Of a stretch of 64,000 nucleotides of DNA, positions 44,512 to 55,100 are shown in pieces (position 1 is the first letter of the stretch; the number at the start of each line of letters is the position of its first letter). The translations under genes were made by a program, and so were the position numbers. The notes beneath the pieces are model-generated. The model did no database searches. It saw only the letters and a list, made by a program, of their open reading frames with translations, and had not been told where the DNA came from. The stretch comes from Edaphochlamys debaryana. Its lineage: Eukaryota; Chlorophyta; Chlorophyceae; Chlamydomonadales. Location of the stretch: NCBI GenBank assembly GCA_016858145.1, contig JAEHOE010000055.1, positions 310,001 to 374,000 of the forward strand. Reading direction: 5' to 3'.

Positions 44512-46050
44512 TTATGCCGCCGGCGGCCTCAGCAGCGAGTCCTGCGTGCTGTCCATCATCTGCGGCGGCAGCCAGTACATGCCCTGGTACGGCACACCTG
44601 CCGTACCGCCCGCCGCCATGATGCCGCCGCCGTTGACGAGGATGGGCTTGCTCGGGCCCGCGCCGCCGGGCCCCCCCATGAACGCCGCGCCCGCTGGCCC
44701 CCCGCCCATCGCCGCTCCAGCCATGCCCGCCCCCGCCATCGGTCCCCCGCCCATGGGGCCTCCGGCCATGGGCCCACCGCCCATCGGCCCTCCCGCCATC
44801 ATACCGCCGCCGCCCGCTGCCCCCGGCATGGTCGGCAGCGGCGGCGAGGCGGCCGATGGGAGGCTCGATGCGGTCATGAGCCCCGAGGCCCCGCCCATGC
44901 CAGCCTGCTGCATGGCCATCTGCGGGTGGCCGATCGCGACGCCTGCGAACAAGGACGGCGCGGCCCAGAATGGTCAAGGCGCAGCGGAGAAGAGCAGACA
45001 ACCAAGTGCACACCCACAAAGCAGGAGCCCCAATAACCATTCTGCTCATACGGCTCGTGTCATACACGTTTACTGCGGATGTTTGAAACCTGCTCACCGG
45101 CCATGGACGTGCTGGGCATCATGCCCGGGCCGGCCATCATCATGGGCTGGCCCATGCCCATCTGCTGCTGCGCCATGCCGGCCCCTCCCATGCCCATCTG
45201 CCCCCCGGGCATGCCTCCTGGCATCCCCGTCATCATGAGGCTCTGCTGGTACAGCTGCTGGCCCCGCTCCCGCTCCAGCGTGGCCACACGTTCCTGCCAG
45301 GGCAAGGTAACCCGCGTGGCGTCAATTCAAGGGTTTGGACAACACCTTCCCCCCCGAGCTTCGAAGCGCCCGCCGACTGTGTGCTGTCCGAGTCCCAGAC
45401 CATACCCGGGCCGTACCTCGAGGAACTTGTTGAGCTGCTTCAGCTGATGATTCTCTACCGTCATCTGCTGCACGAACTTGATAGCGTCCGTTAGAATGGT
45501 TGTCTTGTCCGTCTTTGGCTCACCACCGGGGTCAACTAACCGCGCGAGGTCAAGGAACCTGCGGCAAAACACGCCCGACCCGCGTCACAGGCTGACAATG
45601 CAAGTTAGGCGCCCCGCCGTCACAGCGGCCAACACCCTTCCGGAATCCCGCTTACCGCTCGTTGAGCTTCTCTCGCCGGGCCTTCTCCCGGCAGGCCTTC
45701 TTCGCGGCAGCGGCGGTCACTTCCGAGCGACCCCGCTTGCCAGAGGCCTTCTCCCCTCGCTCGTCATCATCATCCGAGTCCGAAAGCCCAGCATCCTCCA
45801 GGGTTCGCTTGGCAGGCGGCATTCCCGAGCCACCCGCTCCGCCTCGCCCTGTGGAGCCCCCCGCCCCTCCGAGCGGGTCTGCGACCTGGACTACGGCCTC
45901 TAGAGTTGCTGTGTCAAGGGCTTCGTTGCCAAAGACCACAAGCTCGTCGTTCAGGAACTCCAGAAAGCTGGAATTGAGGTCGTGTGCCTTCGCGTCCTCC
46001 TCCCTGGCCTCGAGCTTTAGCTGCGGGCTGGGGCCAGAATCCGCTGACAT
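44512..46050 (-). CDS. ILR3-like bHLH transcription factor (subgroup IVc)
   Basis: Exons in coding order: 46050-45656, 45558-45417, 45293-45098 and 44942-44512. They total 1164 nt (387 aa). An acidic N-terminal part (SSFLEFLNDELVVFGNE) is followed by a nuclear-type basic stretch and the bHLH: basic region KKACREKARREKLNER, helix 1 FLDLARLVDP, loop GGEPKTDKTT, helix 2 ILTDAIKFVQQM, then a leucine-zipper-like extension HQLKQLNKFLE. A long Met/Gly-rich region (repeats of GGPMGGGPMAGG) precedes the extreme C-terminus YQGMYWLPPQMMDSTQDSLLRPPAA (split here by description only: a Tyr/Trp/Pro block, then DSTQDSLLRPPAA). That last block is the hallmark of plant ILR3/bHLH104/bHLH34 proteins, which regulate iron-deficiency responses. 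An iron-related role here is inference. ATG 46050 is the first in frame. Confidence 0.85.
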
Positions 46051-46801
46051 ATCGTTGCAATTGTCGATTAGCGCGGCATGATCCGCGTTCTGCGCAAGGT
46101 TCAGAGGCGGTCCCCGGTACAATCGCACACGCGCGACGGCGGCGACAGGCCTCGCCTGCCGTGACTAGGCGCCGTGTCTATCAAAGCTCGCAGCTACCTA
46201 CTCGGATGGAAGTTTCCAAAGGCGCGGGGTGAGTGGCTGATCTTTCTCCCCTCGCGCCGTACGGCGTCCGTTTTGGAGGGCATAAAGGCGCGGCCTGCTC
46301 GCTATGCGTATTGGCGAATCTAGGATCGTGCAAGCAATTGAGAGTAGAGCGCAGCTGGGGGGCCGAGTGGGTGCGCGGGGTGCGAGGGAGGAAGACTCGA
46401 GCTGGTCGGGAGGCGCGTGCCAAAAGTGCTTCCAAGCGCCGAACAAGCGGCCAGCGCCGCGCCGGAACCCTAGGCCCTGGGGCTCGCCCTAGGCACCCCC
46501 TCTTCCACGCGGTGCACACCTGGGCACATCCGGCATCACACAGCTATATACACGACGCGGCACGGCAGCACCCTCCTCGCGGTCCAACGACTGCAGCCGT
46601 GCCAGCAGCCCACGTGCCCGAACCCAACTTGCCTTGCCCCTAGCCCACGCCCTGCTCCTTCCGCACCCAAGCCCACTCCAGCAGGCATCACCCCGTCATC
46701 CACGTCCTCATCCACACCCTCCTCCTCTTGGCTCCTGTTAGCGGTCTATTGCTCCTACAGTCCTCCACGCCCGGCGCCAGGCCGCCTCACGACGCACCTC
46801 C
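46051..46801. other. Intergenic region between the bHLH gene and IFT46
   Basis: Should contain the bHLH promoter and the 3' UTR of IFT46. TATATAG on the minus strand near 46540 is a possible TATA box, about 500 bp before the bHLH ATG; weak evidence. No gene recognised. Confidence 0.4.
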
Positions 46802-49039
46802 TCACAGCCCCAGCACGTCCGCGCCGCCCGGCCCGCCCACGCCGCCCATGTTGTCCAGCCGGTTCTCCATCTCCATGTGCTGCGGCGAAGCAGACACGAG
46901 AGGGAAGGTTAGCCACGGGGTTTCAGGACGAAGTGCATGCAGCTCTGCAGCTTCGAGGCTCGCTGGGCCTCGGCGGGCCGGCCAGGCCATTTGGCAGAGC
47001 AACAACACGATCTGCGTGCGACCTACGAAGCCGGGGCAAGCAGCAAGTAGCAAGGAGTCGCACCTGTCGGAAGATGGGGTTGTTCTTGAACTCCAGGTAC
47101 AGCGTGAAGAGCACGTGCAGCGACTCGATGGGGTCGTCGTACACGGGGATGTCGAGCAGCGTGCACACCAGCTTGGCGTACGTCTTGACGTCCAGCTCCT
47201 GCGGGGGGGGGGGGATCGCAGCAAGGGGAGTGAGGGGCAGGCAGGGAGGGCAGTTGGTTGAGGCACAGTGGGCAAGGGTAAGGGAGGAAGGGAAAGGGAC
47301 AGAGGGCGGACAACGCAGGCTGCAAAGGCAAAGGCAGGCCTCCTTGTTGCGCATGGATTGCCCTTCCGCTCCGCCGGCGACCCTCGCCGTGTCATCCGAC
47401 GCAACCCCGCCAGCAAACCTGCGGCGCCCCGCCCCGCACGCACCACGTCCCCGCTGGGCATGCGCATGGTCTTGAGGAAGTGCTCCACCTCGGGCGGCCA
47501 CTCCTGCATCAGCGCCTCGATCTCGGGCATGCGCTTGCTGTACGACACGCTGGCGGCGGGCTTGGCCTTGTGGATGTCCATGATGGAGGCTGCGGGGCGG
47601 AGCAGGTGCGCAGGCGCAAGGTTTCACAAAGATCATCACGCGTTGCCGTCACCTGCCAGCCGTGCCAGGAGCGCTTCTTGCACCGGGCACCACGACCGCT
47701 ATGCCGGTACCCAAGTCGTGGCATGCGCGCTCCCGCTCTCGCCCGGTGCCGCTCGTCCACTCACTGATCCACTGCTGGATCTTCTTGGCCTTGTTCTCGT
47801 CCGTGTGCTCCAGGCGGCCCACCATGTCGGCCTTGGCCCCGGGCGCCTCCTTGGAGAGCTGGCGCAGCTGCAGCGTGAGCACAGTGGGGTCCGACTGCCG
47901 TGCTGCGGGCTCGTCCAGGACCTGGGCGGTGGTGGGGGGGAAAGGGACGGCGGGGAGAAGGGGGATAAGCATACCGAGGGAAGGGGGTCAGGGGCTGGGA
48001 TAGGCGCTTCAGTCACGTTATGTCCTTCGCCGGTCCCGCCAAAATCCTGAGCACAGGGCATCAGGTCTGCCCACATGGCGTCCGACACAGGTCAGCGCCA
48101 GGCCCCTTGGCCACCATTCCGTCGGCCCTCTCTTCCTTCACTGCCTTGGCCTTCGCTCCCCACCTTGAGCCCCAGGTAGTCCGGCTTTCCGTCTGGCCGC
48201 GCGACCTTGATGAACTCATCGATGCCGCCCACAGCCGGGATGTAGTCCGGAATGAACGGCTTGAGCTTGGTCTCCAGCTCAACGGTCTGGGGCTTGTAGC
48301 GCCCAATGTAGCTGAACAGCTCGCGCACGTCGTCGGGCACGTTCAGGTGCTTGTATTCCTGGGCGTTGTATGCGCCCGGGGGCGGAGCGTCGGCGTCCCC
48401 GCCCGTCGCGCCCGCTGTGTGTGCCAGCCCCGCGAGCGCTGCGGTGGAGCAGGAGGAAGTTGGGAGGGACCAGGAAGCGAGGGGAAAAGGGAAGTGTTGG
48501 GTTGAGTGGTTGGCTATGATGGAACGCTCACAGCTGCGTTGGCCTCGGTTGGCCCTTGCCGCCTGCTTGAAGCCTTCGAGGACCCGCACTCACGCTTGTG
48601 CCCCCTTACCCTACCCGCCCCGTCCCCCTGCCCCTGGCGCCCCCACCCACCTCCGTGCTTCGCGCCCTGCGCGTCATATGCGTCCGGTGATAGTGTCCGA
48701 GCCGGAGCCGCGGGCCCGTCGTCCATATCGTTGGACTCTATGAGGGAGGCATCTGCGGACGGGCAAGGGCCGCGCGGTGCACATCAGCATTAGCCCACGC
48801 GGGGTGTCAGCAGCGAGGGGATGTCTAACCTCTAGGTACAGCTGGAGGCTCATCTGCTCCCGCGAAGCTCTCAGACTCACTGAGGTTCACCTCCTGCGCA
48901 CATGTGGGCGACCAACCGCGCGGCAGGGTTAGCGTGGGGACAAGCCGCTGTGCGACGCATCGATGGAGCCGCTTACCTCGTCATGCGGCTGGTTCTGCAC
49001 CACGGTTGACCGCGCGGTGCCCCCCAAGTCGCCTTCCAT
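46802..49039 (-). CDS. IFT46: Intraflagellar transport protein IFT46 (IFT-B complex)
   Basis: Exons in coding order: 49039-48977, 48893-48830, 48752-48651, 48438-48164, 47921-47765, 47589-47444, 47198-47064 and 46879-46802. They total 1020 nt (339 aa), with every junction in phase. The N-terminus is MEGDLGGTARSTVVQ followed by an acidic, probably disordered region. The conserved core has YKHLNVPDDVRELFSYIGRY, KPFIPDYIPAVGGIDEFIKV, VLDEPAARQSDPTVL, LEHTDENKAKKIQQWI, KRMPEIEALMQEWPPEVE, and a C-terminal helical domain DVKTYAKLVCTLLDIPVYDD...LYLEFKNNPIFRQHMEMEN. This is the IFT46 family known from Chlamydomonas and animals, a core IFT-B subunit needed for cilium assembly and outer dynein arm transport. 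Length and domain order are normal for the family. The exon 2 donor (AGAG|GTTAGA) is non-consensus but is the only one that keeps phase. Confidence 0.93.
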
Positions 49040-50032
49040 TTCTCCGGAGACCTGCTGGCCGGAGCCAAGCGAGTCAGGCAAGCCCGCACAAAGCCACCTC
49101 TAAGCTGTTATCGCACCCCGTCGTCTTCTCGGTAGAAGGAGTCGTCCATTTAGAGATATGGCCAAGGTCTAGCGTAGGACCACGCTCGAGGCGCGGCGCC
49201 TCCCTGGCGGGTCCTACAGTCTGTAGAATGTGTATGCAGCTAGCTCGAGGCGTGTGGCATGTTAAGCGCCTCTTGCAAGTCCGCTGCCCCCGGAAGTCTG
49301 GTCGCGCGGGCCTAGCTTGTGGAGAGTCCGCTTACGCTATCGAGGCAGCTTGAGCTAACGCAACGATCCAAGCTACTACCTGCTGGCTCCATCCTCCCAA
49401 GAAAAAAATGTTGTACGGCAACATTCTGCACACGCGCGTTCAATGTGCCCCCTTCTTTCTTTTCGCTTTCACGCTGCTGCGAAGGTTGTTCCGGACGCAG
49501 GGGGGGCACGTTCCCCTCGACCACACACTCGCATCCCCGCGATGGCTCGGAGATGGCTGCGATGCGAAAGCGCCTTCTGCAAGCTCGGAGTGCCACAACC
49601 TGGGCGCCTCACGCCTCGATCGGGTTCATCAGTTTCGGGGACAATGGCATGCCAACTGCGGCTGCAAAGGGGGTGCCCTCAAGTCGAAGGCGCGGGGGGC
49701 GAGCGTGGGCATGGCGGGGGGACTCGGCGCGGTGGCAGGGCGGCATGCCGGGGCCGGATCCCGCGCTCAGGAGCCCCCTTGACCGACGTCCCCCACACCC
49801 AGAGCTCATTTCGAGCTCACACCGTCACCCAGCGAGCTTGGAGCTTGCCTCGCACAGCTGGCGCACCATCCCACCCGACTCGCGTCACGCGTGAGATGCC
49901 GCGCCAGCCGCTTGGGCGCAAGCGTAGAGCCCCAGGCCGCAAGGCACCCTCTCTGTGCTAAGCTATCATCGTCTCATCCAATCGGGACCTTGCCGGTGCG
50001 AGCTGCTATCTCGCGCGAGCACGAGCGCAGCC
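49040..50032. promoter_or_regulatory. Divergent promoter region between IFT46 and the giant H2A-fold gene
   Basis: About 1 kb between two start codons on opposite strands. No coding sequence recognised. It should contain regulatory elements of a ciliary gene; none could be named with confidence from sequence alone. Confidence 0.5.
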
Positions 50033-51898
50033 ATGGATCCCAGGAAGGCGGCAAGCCCCTCCGCGAGGCATCAGAGCTTGCCGAGCACTCCTGCAGTCCA
50101 TCAAGACGCGCGGCAAGCTGCCGCCGGCGGCCCAGTCGCCGCAAATGCGGAGCCTCGCGGCGCGGCCGGAGCCCCGACCCACGGGGCGCGCCGCGCTGCT
50201 GACGCTCCCCAAGTCGAGCTCGCGCCTTCGCAGCAGCAGCCGCAGCAGTCGATACAACAAGATATGCCTGCAGCAGCGGCCTTCCAGCGGCCGGCAGCTG
50301 CTGTACTGGCAGCAACCCAGGCGGTCGGTGGTGGTAGCGGCGGCGGAAGCTCTGGCGATAGCGGGAGCGGGGCCGTCGGCGCCGCCCTCCAGGTAGACTC
50401 GGCTGCAGGCGCCAGCGGCGGGGGAGCCGCTGTGCCCAGCATCCTCGCGCCGGCGGGTCCGTCGGCGTCGGAGGTGAACGCCGCCGCTGCGCTCTTCGCG
50501 GCGCCGCCGCTGCCGCCAGCACCCACTGCAGCGCCCCCTCCCGAGACCCAGCGGCAGCACCCCGAGCCGCCGCCGCCCACGCAGCGATTGGTCCCCGCCA
50601 CCCAGCCCCTGGCGCGCCCTGCACAGCTCCCGGCCCCACCCGCTCCCCAGGCCTCGCCTCAGCCGCAGCCAAATTCCGAGCCCCGATTGGGGTGGCTTGT
50701 GCCGGACCAGGCCGCAGTCCTGGAGGCCACCGTGCCCCTCAGCTCCGGCTCCGGCGGCACTGGCGACGGCGGCGGCGGCGGCGGCAGCAGTGGCGGCGGT
50801 GCCGACATCCCCGCCACGCTGCCGCTTCCACAGTCGGCGGTGGTCCCGGTCGGCACACTGCCCTTGCGCCAGACGTCGTCGCAGCCCGCCGCCCTAGCTC
50901 TAGCCCTGCTGCCAACGCAGCCGGTTGTGGGATTTGCTAGCACGCCTGCAGTCCCTGCCGCAGCCGCCGGGGCCTCCGGGGGTGGCGGCGGCGAGGCTCC
51001 CGCTGGGGGGGCCCCGTCCTCACAGGCTCCGTCGGCGGCGCCGGCTGTGACGCTGGGCTTTGGGATGGGCAGCGCCGGCGGCGGTGGCGGCGCGTCTGCA
51101 GCACTGACCGGAGCGGAGGGGCCTGGGAGCGGCGGGCCCGCAGCGGCGGCGGGGGGGGGCTCGGCGGCGGCGGCAGCAGCAGCCGACGAGGCAGCAGAAC
51201 CCGTGAAAGGTGCGGCGCCGGCGGAGGTCGAGGCTGCGTCACAGCGCCTGCCGGCGGGGCTGCAGCCGGGCAGCCAGCCGCAGTCCCCGACGGAGACGGG
51301 GCCGTGGCTCGGGACCCAGCCGCGCTCCAGCGACTCCGCCGCCGCCGCCGCCGCCGGCGGCAGCAGTGCAGGCCGCGAGACAGGCGGCAGCAGCTCCGCC
51401 GCCGCCGAAGCTGCCGCCCTCGTTCCGGACCTGGTCCCCTTCCGTACGGCACCTGCGGCGACGATGAGGCCGCCTTCGGCGGCGGCGGCGGTGGCAGAGC
51501 CTTCCGTCACCCCCGATCTGAACATGGGCGCGCCCGGCGGCGCCGTCGCCGCTGCCGACGGCACCGGCACGCAGCCCGACGTGACCGGCCCCGCCGCCGC
51601 CGCCACCGCTGGCCAGCCCACCGCCGGAGCGGCAGCAGAGTTGGGCCTCGGCGGCGGCTCGGATGAGACTCAGCCGCCGAGCTCTGACCCGTGCTCTCAG
51701 CCCTCCGCCGGCACCGACGCAGCCCGCCCCCACGCGACACTGCCGTCTGCGGGGCCCGACGGCGGCGTCGGCGCTGCGGCCGGCGGCGGCGGAGAAGAGC
51801 ATGCGCATTCGCCGTCGCCAGGAACTGTACCGGCGCCGCAGGGCCCAGGCGGGAGTCAGCCCCTGGTCATGTCCCTGGCGCAGGGCGTGCCTGAGCTG

Positions 51899-51933
<35 letters not shown>

Positions 51934-52152
51934 AGAGGAGGCGGCGGCGGCGGCGGCGGAGGCAGCTGGTGGGGAGGGTCTCGAGCGGCAGGGCCATGTG
52001 TTCATGGCGCCCACGCCCACGGGCCTCTCGCCCGAGCAGCGCACTCCACTCGACGCTGGCGGCGGCGGCGGCGGCGGGGCTGGCGGCCGCCGCGGCGGCG
52101 GCTCGCCGCTCTACACCGCCGCCGCCAGGGGCTACCAGCCGCCGTCGGGCGA

Positions 52153-52187
<35 letters not shown>

Positions 52188-55100
52188 GTGTGACGCCTGG
52201 CAGCGGCCCCGCTGGCGCGGCGCAGGCCGCTGCGGCGAATGCGGGGTCGGCGGGGCGGAACCGGAGGCAGCGGCGCCAAGTGCGGAGGCTGCTGCTGTGG
52301 GGGGACGTGGAGGAGGACGAGGAGGGGGAGCAGGTGGGTGGGGCGGAGCGTGGAGGGTGGGGTGGAGGGCGTTGCGGGACGGGGGTTGTGTGTTGGGGTG
52401 CTGCAAACATGTTGGCCGGTTGCGAAGTGCTAAGTTATGAGGGCATGCAGCCTGTCTGAGGTTGCGCCGCGAGGTGATAAGGGCTGCATGTCGCAATGGG
52501 GCCTGAGAAGCTGTCGGGTGCGTGTGCTTCTGGCTGCAATGTTGCACGCACGCTGAGGGCTGCGGCTCGGTCGAATGCATCATTGAACCCCCTTGTGCCC
52601 CCTTGTCCCATGCTCCTGCCCCCCAAAGGTCATCGTGCGGCTAGGGGAGGTGGAGCTCACGACTGCCGCCGGCGCGTCGCCTGCCTCCCTGCCACCGCCG
52701 TCACTGCTTGGGGCCGCTGCCGGCGCCGCCGCCGCCGCCAGCCCCGTCGCCGCCGAGACACCCGCCGGCGCCAGGTCCTCCGACGCTGCCGCTGCCGACA
52801 CCACCCCCGCCACCGCGGGAGCGCTTCTGCCTGGCACCGGTGGCAGCCTCTTCGGCGTGACCAAGACCCGCCGTCGGCTGTCCGTCGCCACCCCCGCCGC
52901 CGCCGCTACACCTGCCGCCGCCGCCGCCACGCCTGCCGCCGCCGCCGTCGACGCGGGCCTTGCCAGCCCCATGTCCCCCGACGGCCTGCCGTCGCCCCAG
53001 CCCTCCCCGAGCCCGCCACCACGTCGTACCCAACTGCGCACAGGGGCCCAGCGCCGCCGCACCGCTGCCGCCACCGCCGTTGACGCCGCCGCCACCGCCG
53101 CCGTCGCTGACGCCCGCGCCGCCGCCGTGCCGCCCCAAGCCGCCCTTGCCCTGGATCTGGACCAGCGGCTCCTTGGCGCCTACGGATCACCACCGCAGGC
53201 GGCGGCGGCGGCGGCAGCACTGGCAGCGGCGGAGGACGTGACGGCGGCGGCCGCCGCCGCCAGGCGCCTGACGCCAGGCCGCATGGTCATTCAGACCACC
53301 TGGATCACCGACGCTGCCGGCGCGCCCCTCTCGGGAGTCCTGACCGACACCTACCTTTTTGACGGCTCCGCCGCGCCTGGCTCCGCCGCCGCCGCCGGGC
53401 TCCTGCCGCCGCCGCCGCTGCACATCACGGCCCGCGTCGCCGCCACAGCGGCGGAGCGGCCGCCGCCGGCAATGCCAGGCCTCGGCGGCCGCGCCTTCCA
53501 GCTGCCGCCGCTGACTTGGCCTCGGGCCTTTGGCGGCCTGGCGCGACCCGGCGGCGGCGCCGCCGGCGGCGTGGCGGCGTCCGCCTCCGCTGCGGCCGTG
53601 GGAGCGGCACAGAGGCCGGCCCACGTCACACGTGTTCTGGTCAACCCCTGGCGGCGACCGGGCCCCGCGGATCAGGCGGAGTGGGAGGGCCTGGCGCGGC
53701 AGTTCGAGGACGTGGCGGGGCCCAGCCGTGCGGCAGCCGTACAGCAACATCAGCTGGTGCCGTACTCGAGTCGGCTGATGCCGTTTCCGGTACGGCAGCT
53801 GCCGTACGGGGACGCGCAGGAGCAGGGCAGGGGCCTGGCGGAGGCGGCTGGAGCTCTGCACGGTGGGGAGGCGGACCAGGCGCCGGCGGGGACAGCAGGG
53901 GCGGCGGACGCGGCGGGCGTGGGGGCTTTGGCGCTGGAGGCAGGCAGCGATCTGGGGGACGGCTTTGAAGCCGAAGCCGAGGAGGAGGAGGAGGACGAGC
54001 AGGGTCTTGAGGAGCACCCAGAAGCTGCGGATGGTCAGCTATACGATTCCCAGAAGGTGGGTGTGGGGGTGGCGTGGGGGTGGTTGGGTGGCCGTACATG
54101 GTAGGTCTTCAGGTGGGGTTTAAGGTGCACCCGTGGCGTGGACCTTCTCTACAGCTCGCCTCTTGTCCTGCCCCTACCCCTGGCCCTCCACCCTCGTCAC
54201 CATCACCGCCCTTCTTTTGTCACAGGAGGCTGGCCTTGAAGCCGAGGCCGAGGCCGAGGTGGAGGAGGCGGAAGAGAAGGAGGAGGAGCAGGATCTGCTG
54301 GAGGAGCAGCCGGAAGCTGCGGATGAACAGCTGCCGTACGGCGCCTTCGAGGGCGAGGAGGACCTGGGGGAGGAGCCGCTGCTGGCGGAGGCGGGGGAGC
54401 AGCTGCCGGAAGTTGCGGAGCCTTTTCTTGCGGAGGCTGGTGAGGAGCGGCTGGCTGCCTGTGGGTCGGAGGGGCAGCAGGCAGCTGGCGGAGGGGCTTC
54501 CGAGGCAGAGGAGGAGGGTGCCGTCCGCCCCAATGGGTCGGAGGGGCAGCAGGCGGCCGACTATGAGGGGCAGCCGCCCCTCGAGGAGCGACATGCCGCC
54601 CATGCACTGGCGGCGGATGCGGAGGAGGAGGAGGGGGAGGGGGAGGAGGAGGATCAGGGGGAGGGGGAGCAGCAGGGAGAGGAGGAGGATCAGGGGGAGG
54701 AACAGCTGGAGCAGGAGCAGGAAGAGGGGGAGGGGGAGGGGGCGGAGGACGAGGCAGCGGCTGCCGCTGCGGAGGAGGAGGAGGAGGAGCAGACGGCAGC
54801 TCTCTCGCCCATCCCAGAGGGGGAGAAGGGGGAGGAGGAGCAGCGGCAGGAGGGCGGCGAGGAGGAGCAGGAGGGAGAGGATGCCGGGGCTGCCGAGGAA
54901 TTCGCAGCGGCGGGCGGCTTTGGCAGCTTCCAAGAGGCAGAGCCCTTTGTCGGCGGCGCCGCAGCGCCCACCGCCGCTGCCGCCGCCGCCGCCGCCGAGA
55001 CCGCCGCCGCCACCGAGATCGCCCCAGTGGCCAACATGGCTGTCCTTGGCCGCCTGTTTGTGATGGGGAGCTTCCGGGCGGGGGCCGCTGACGGCCGCCT

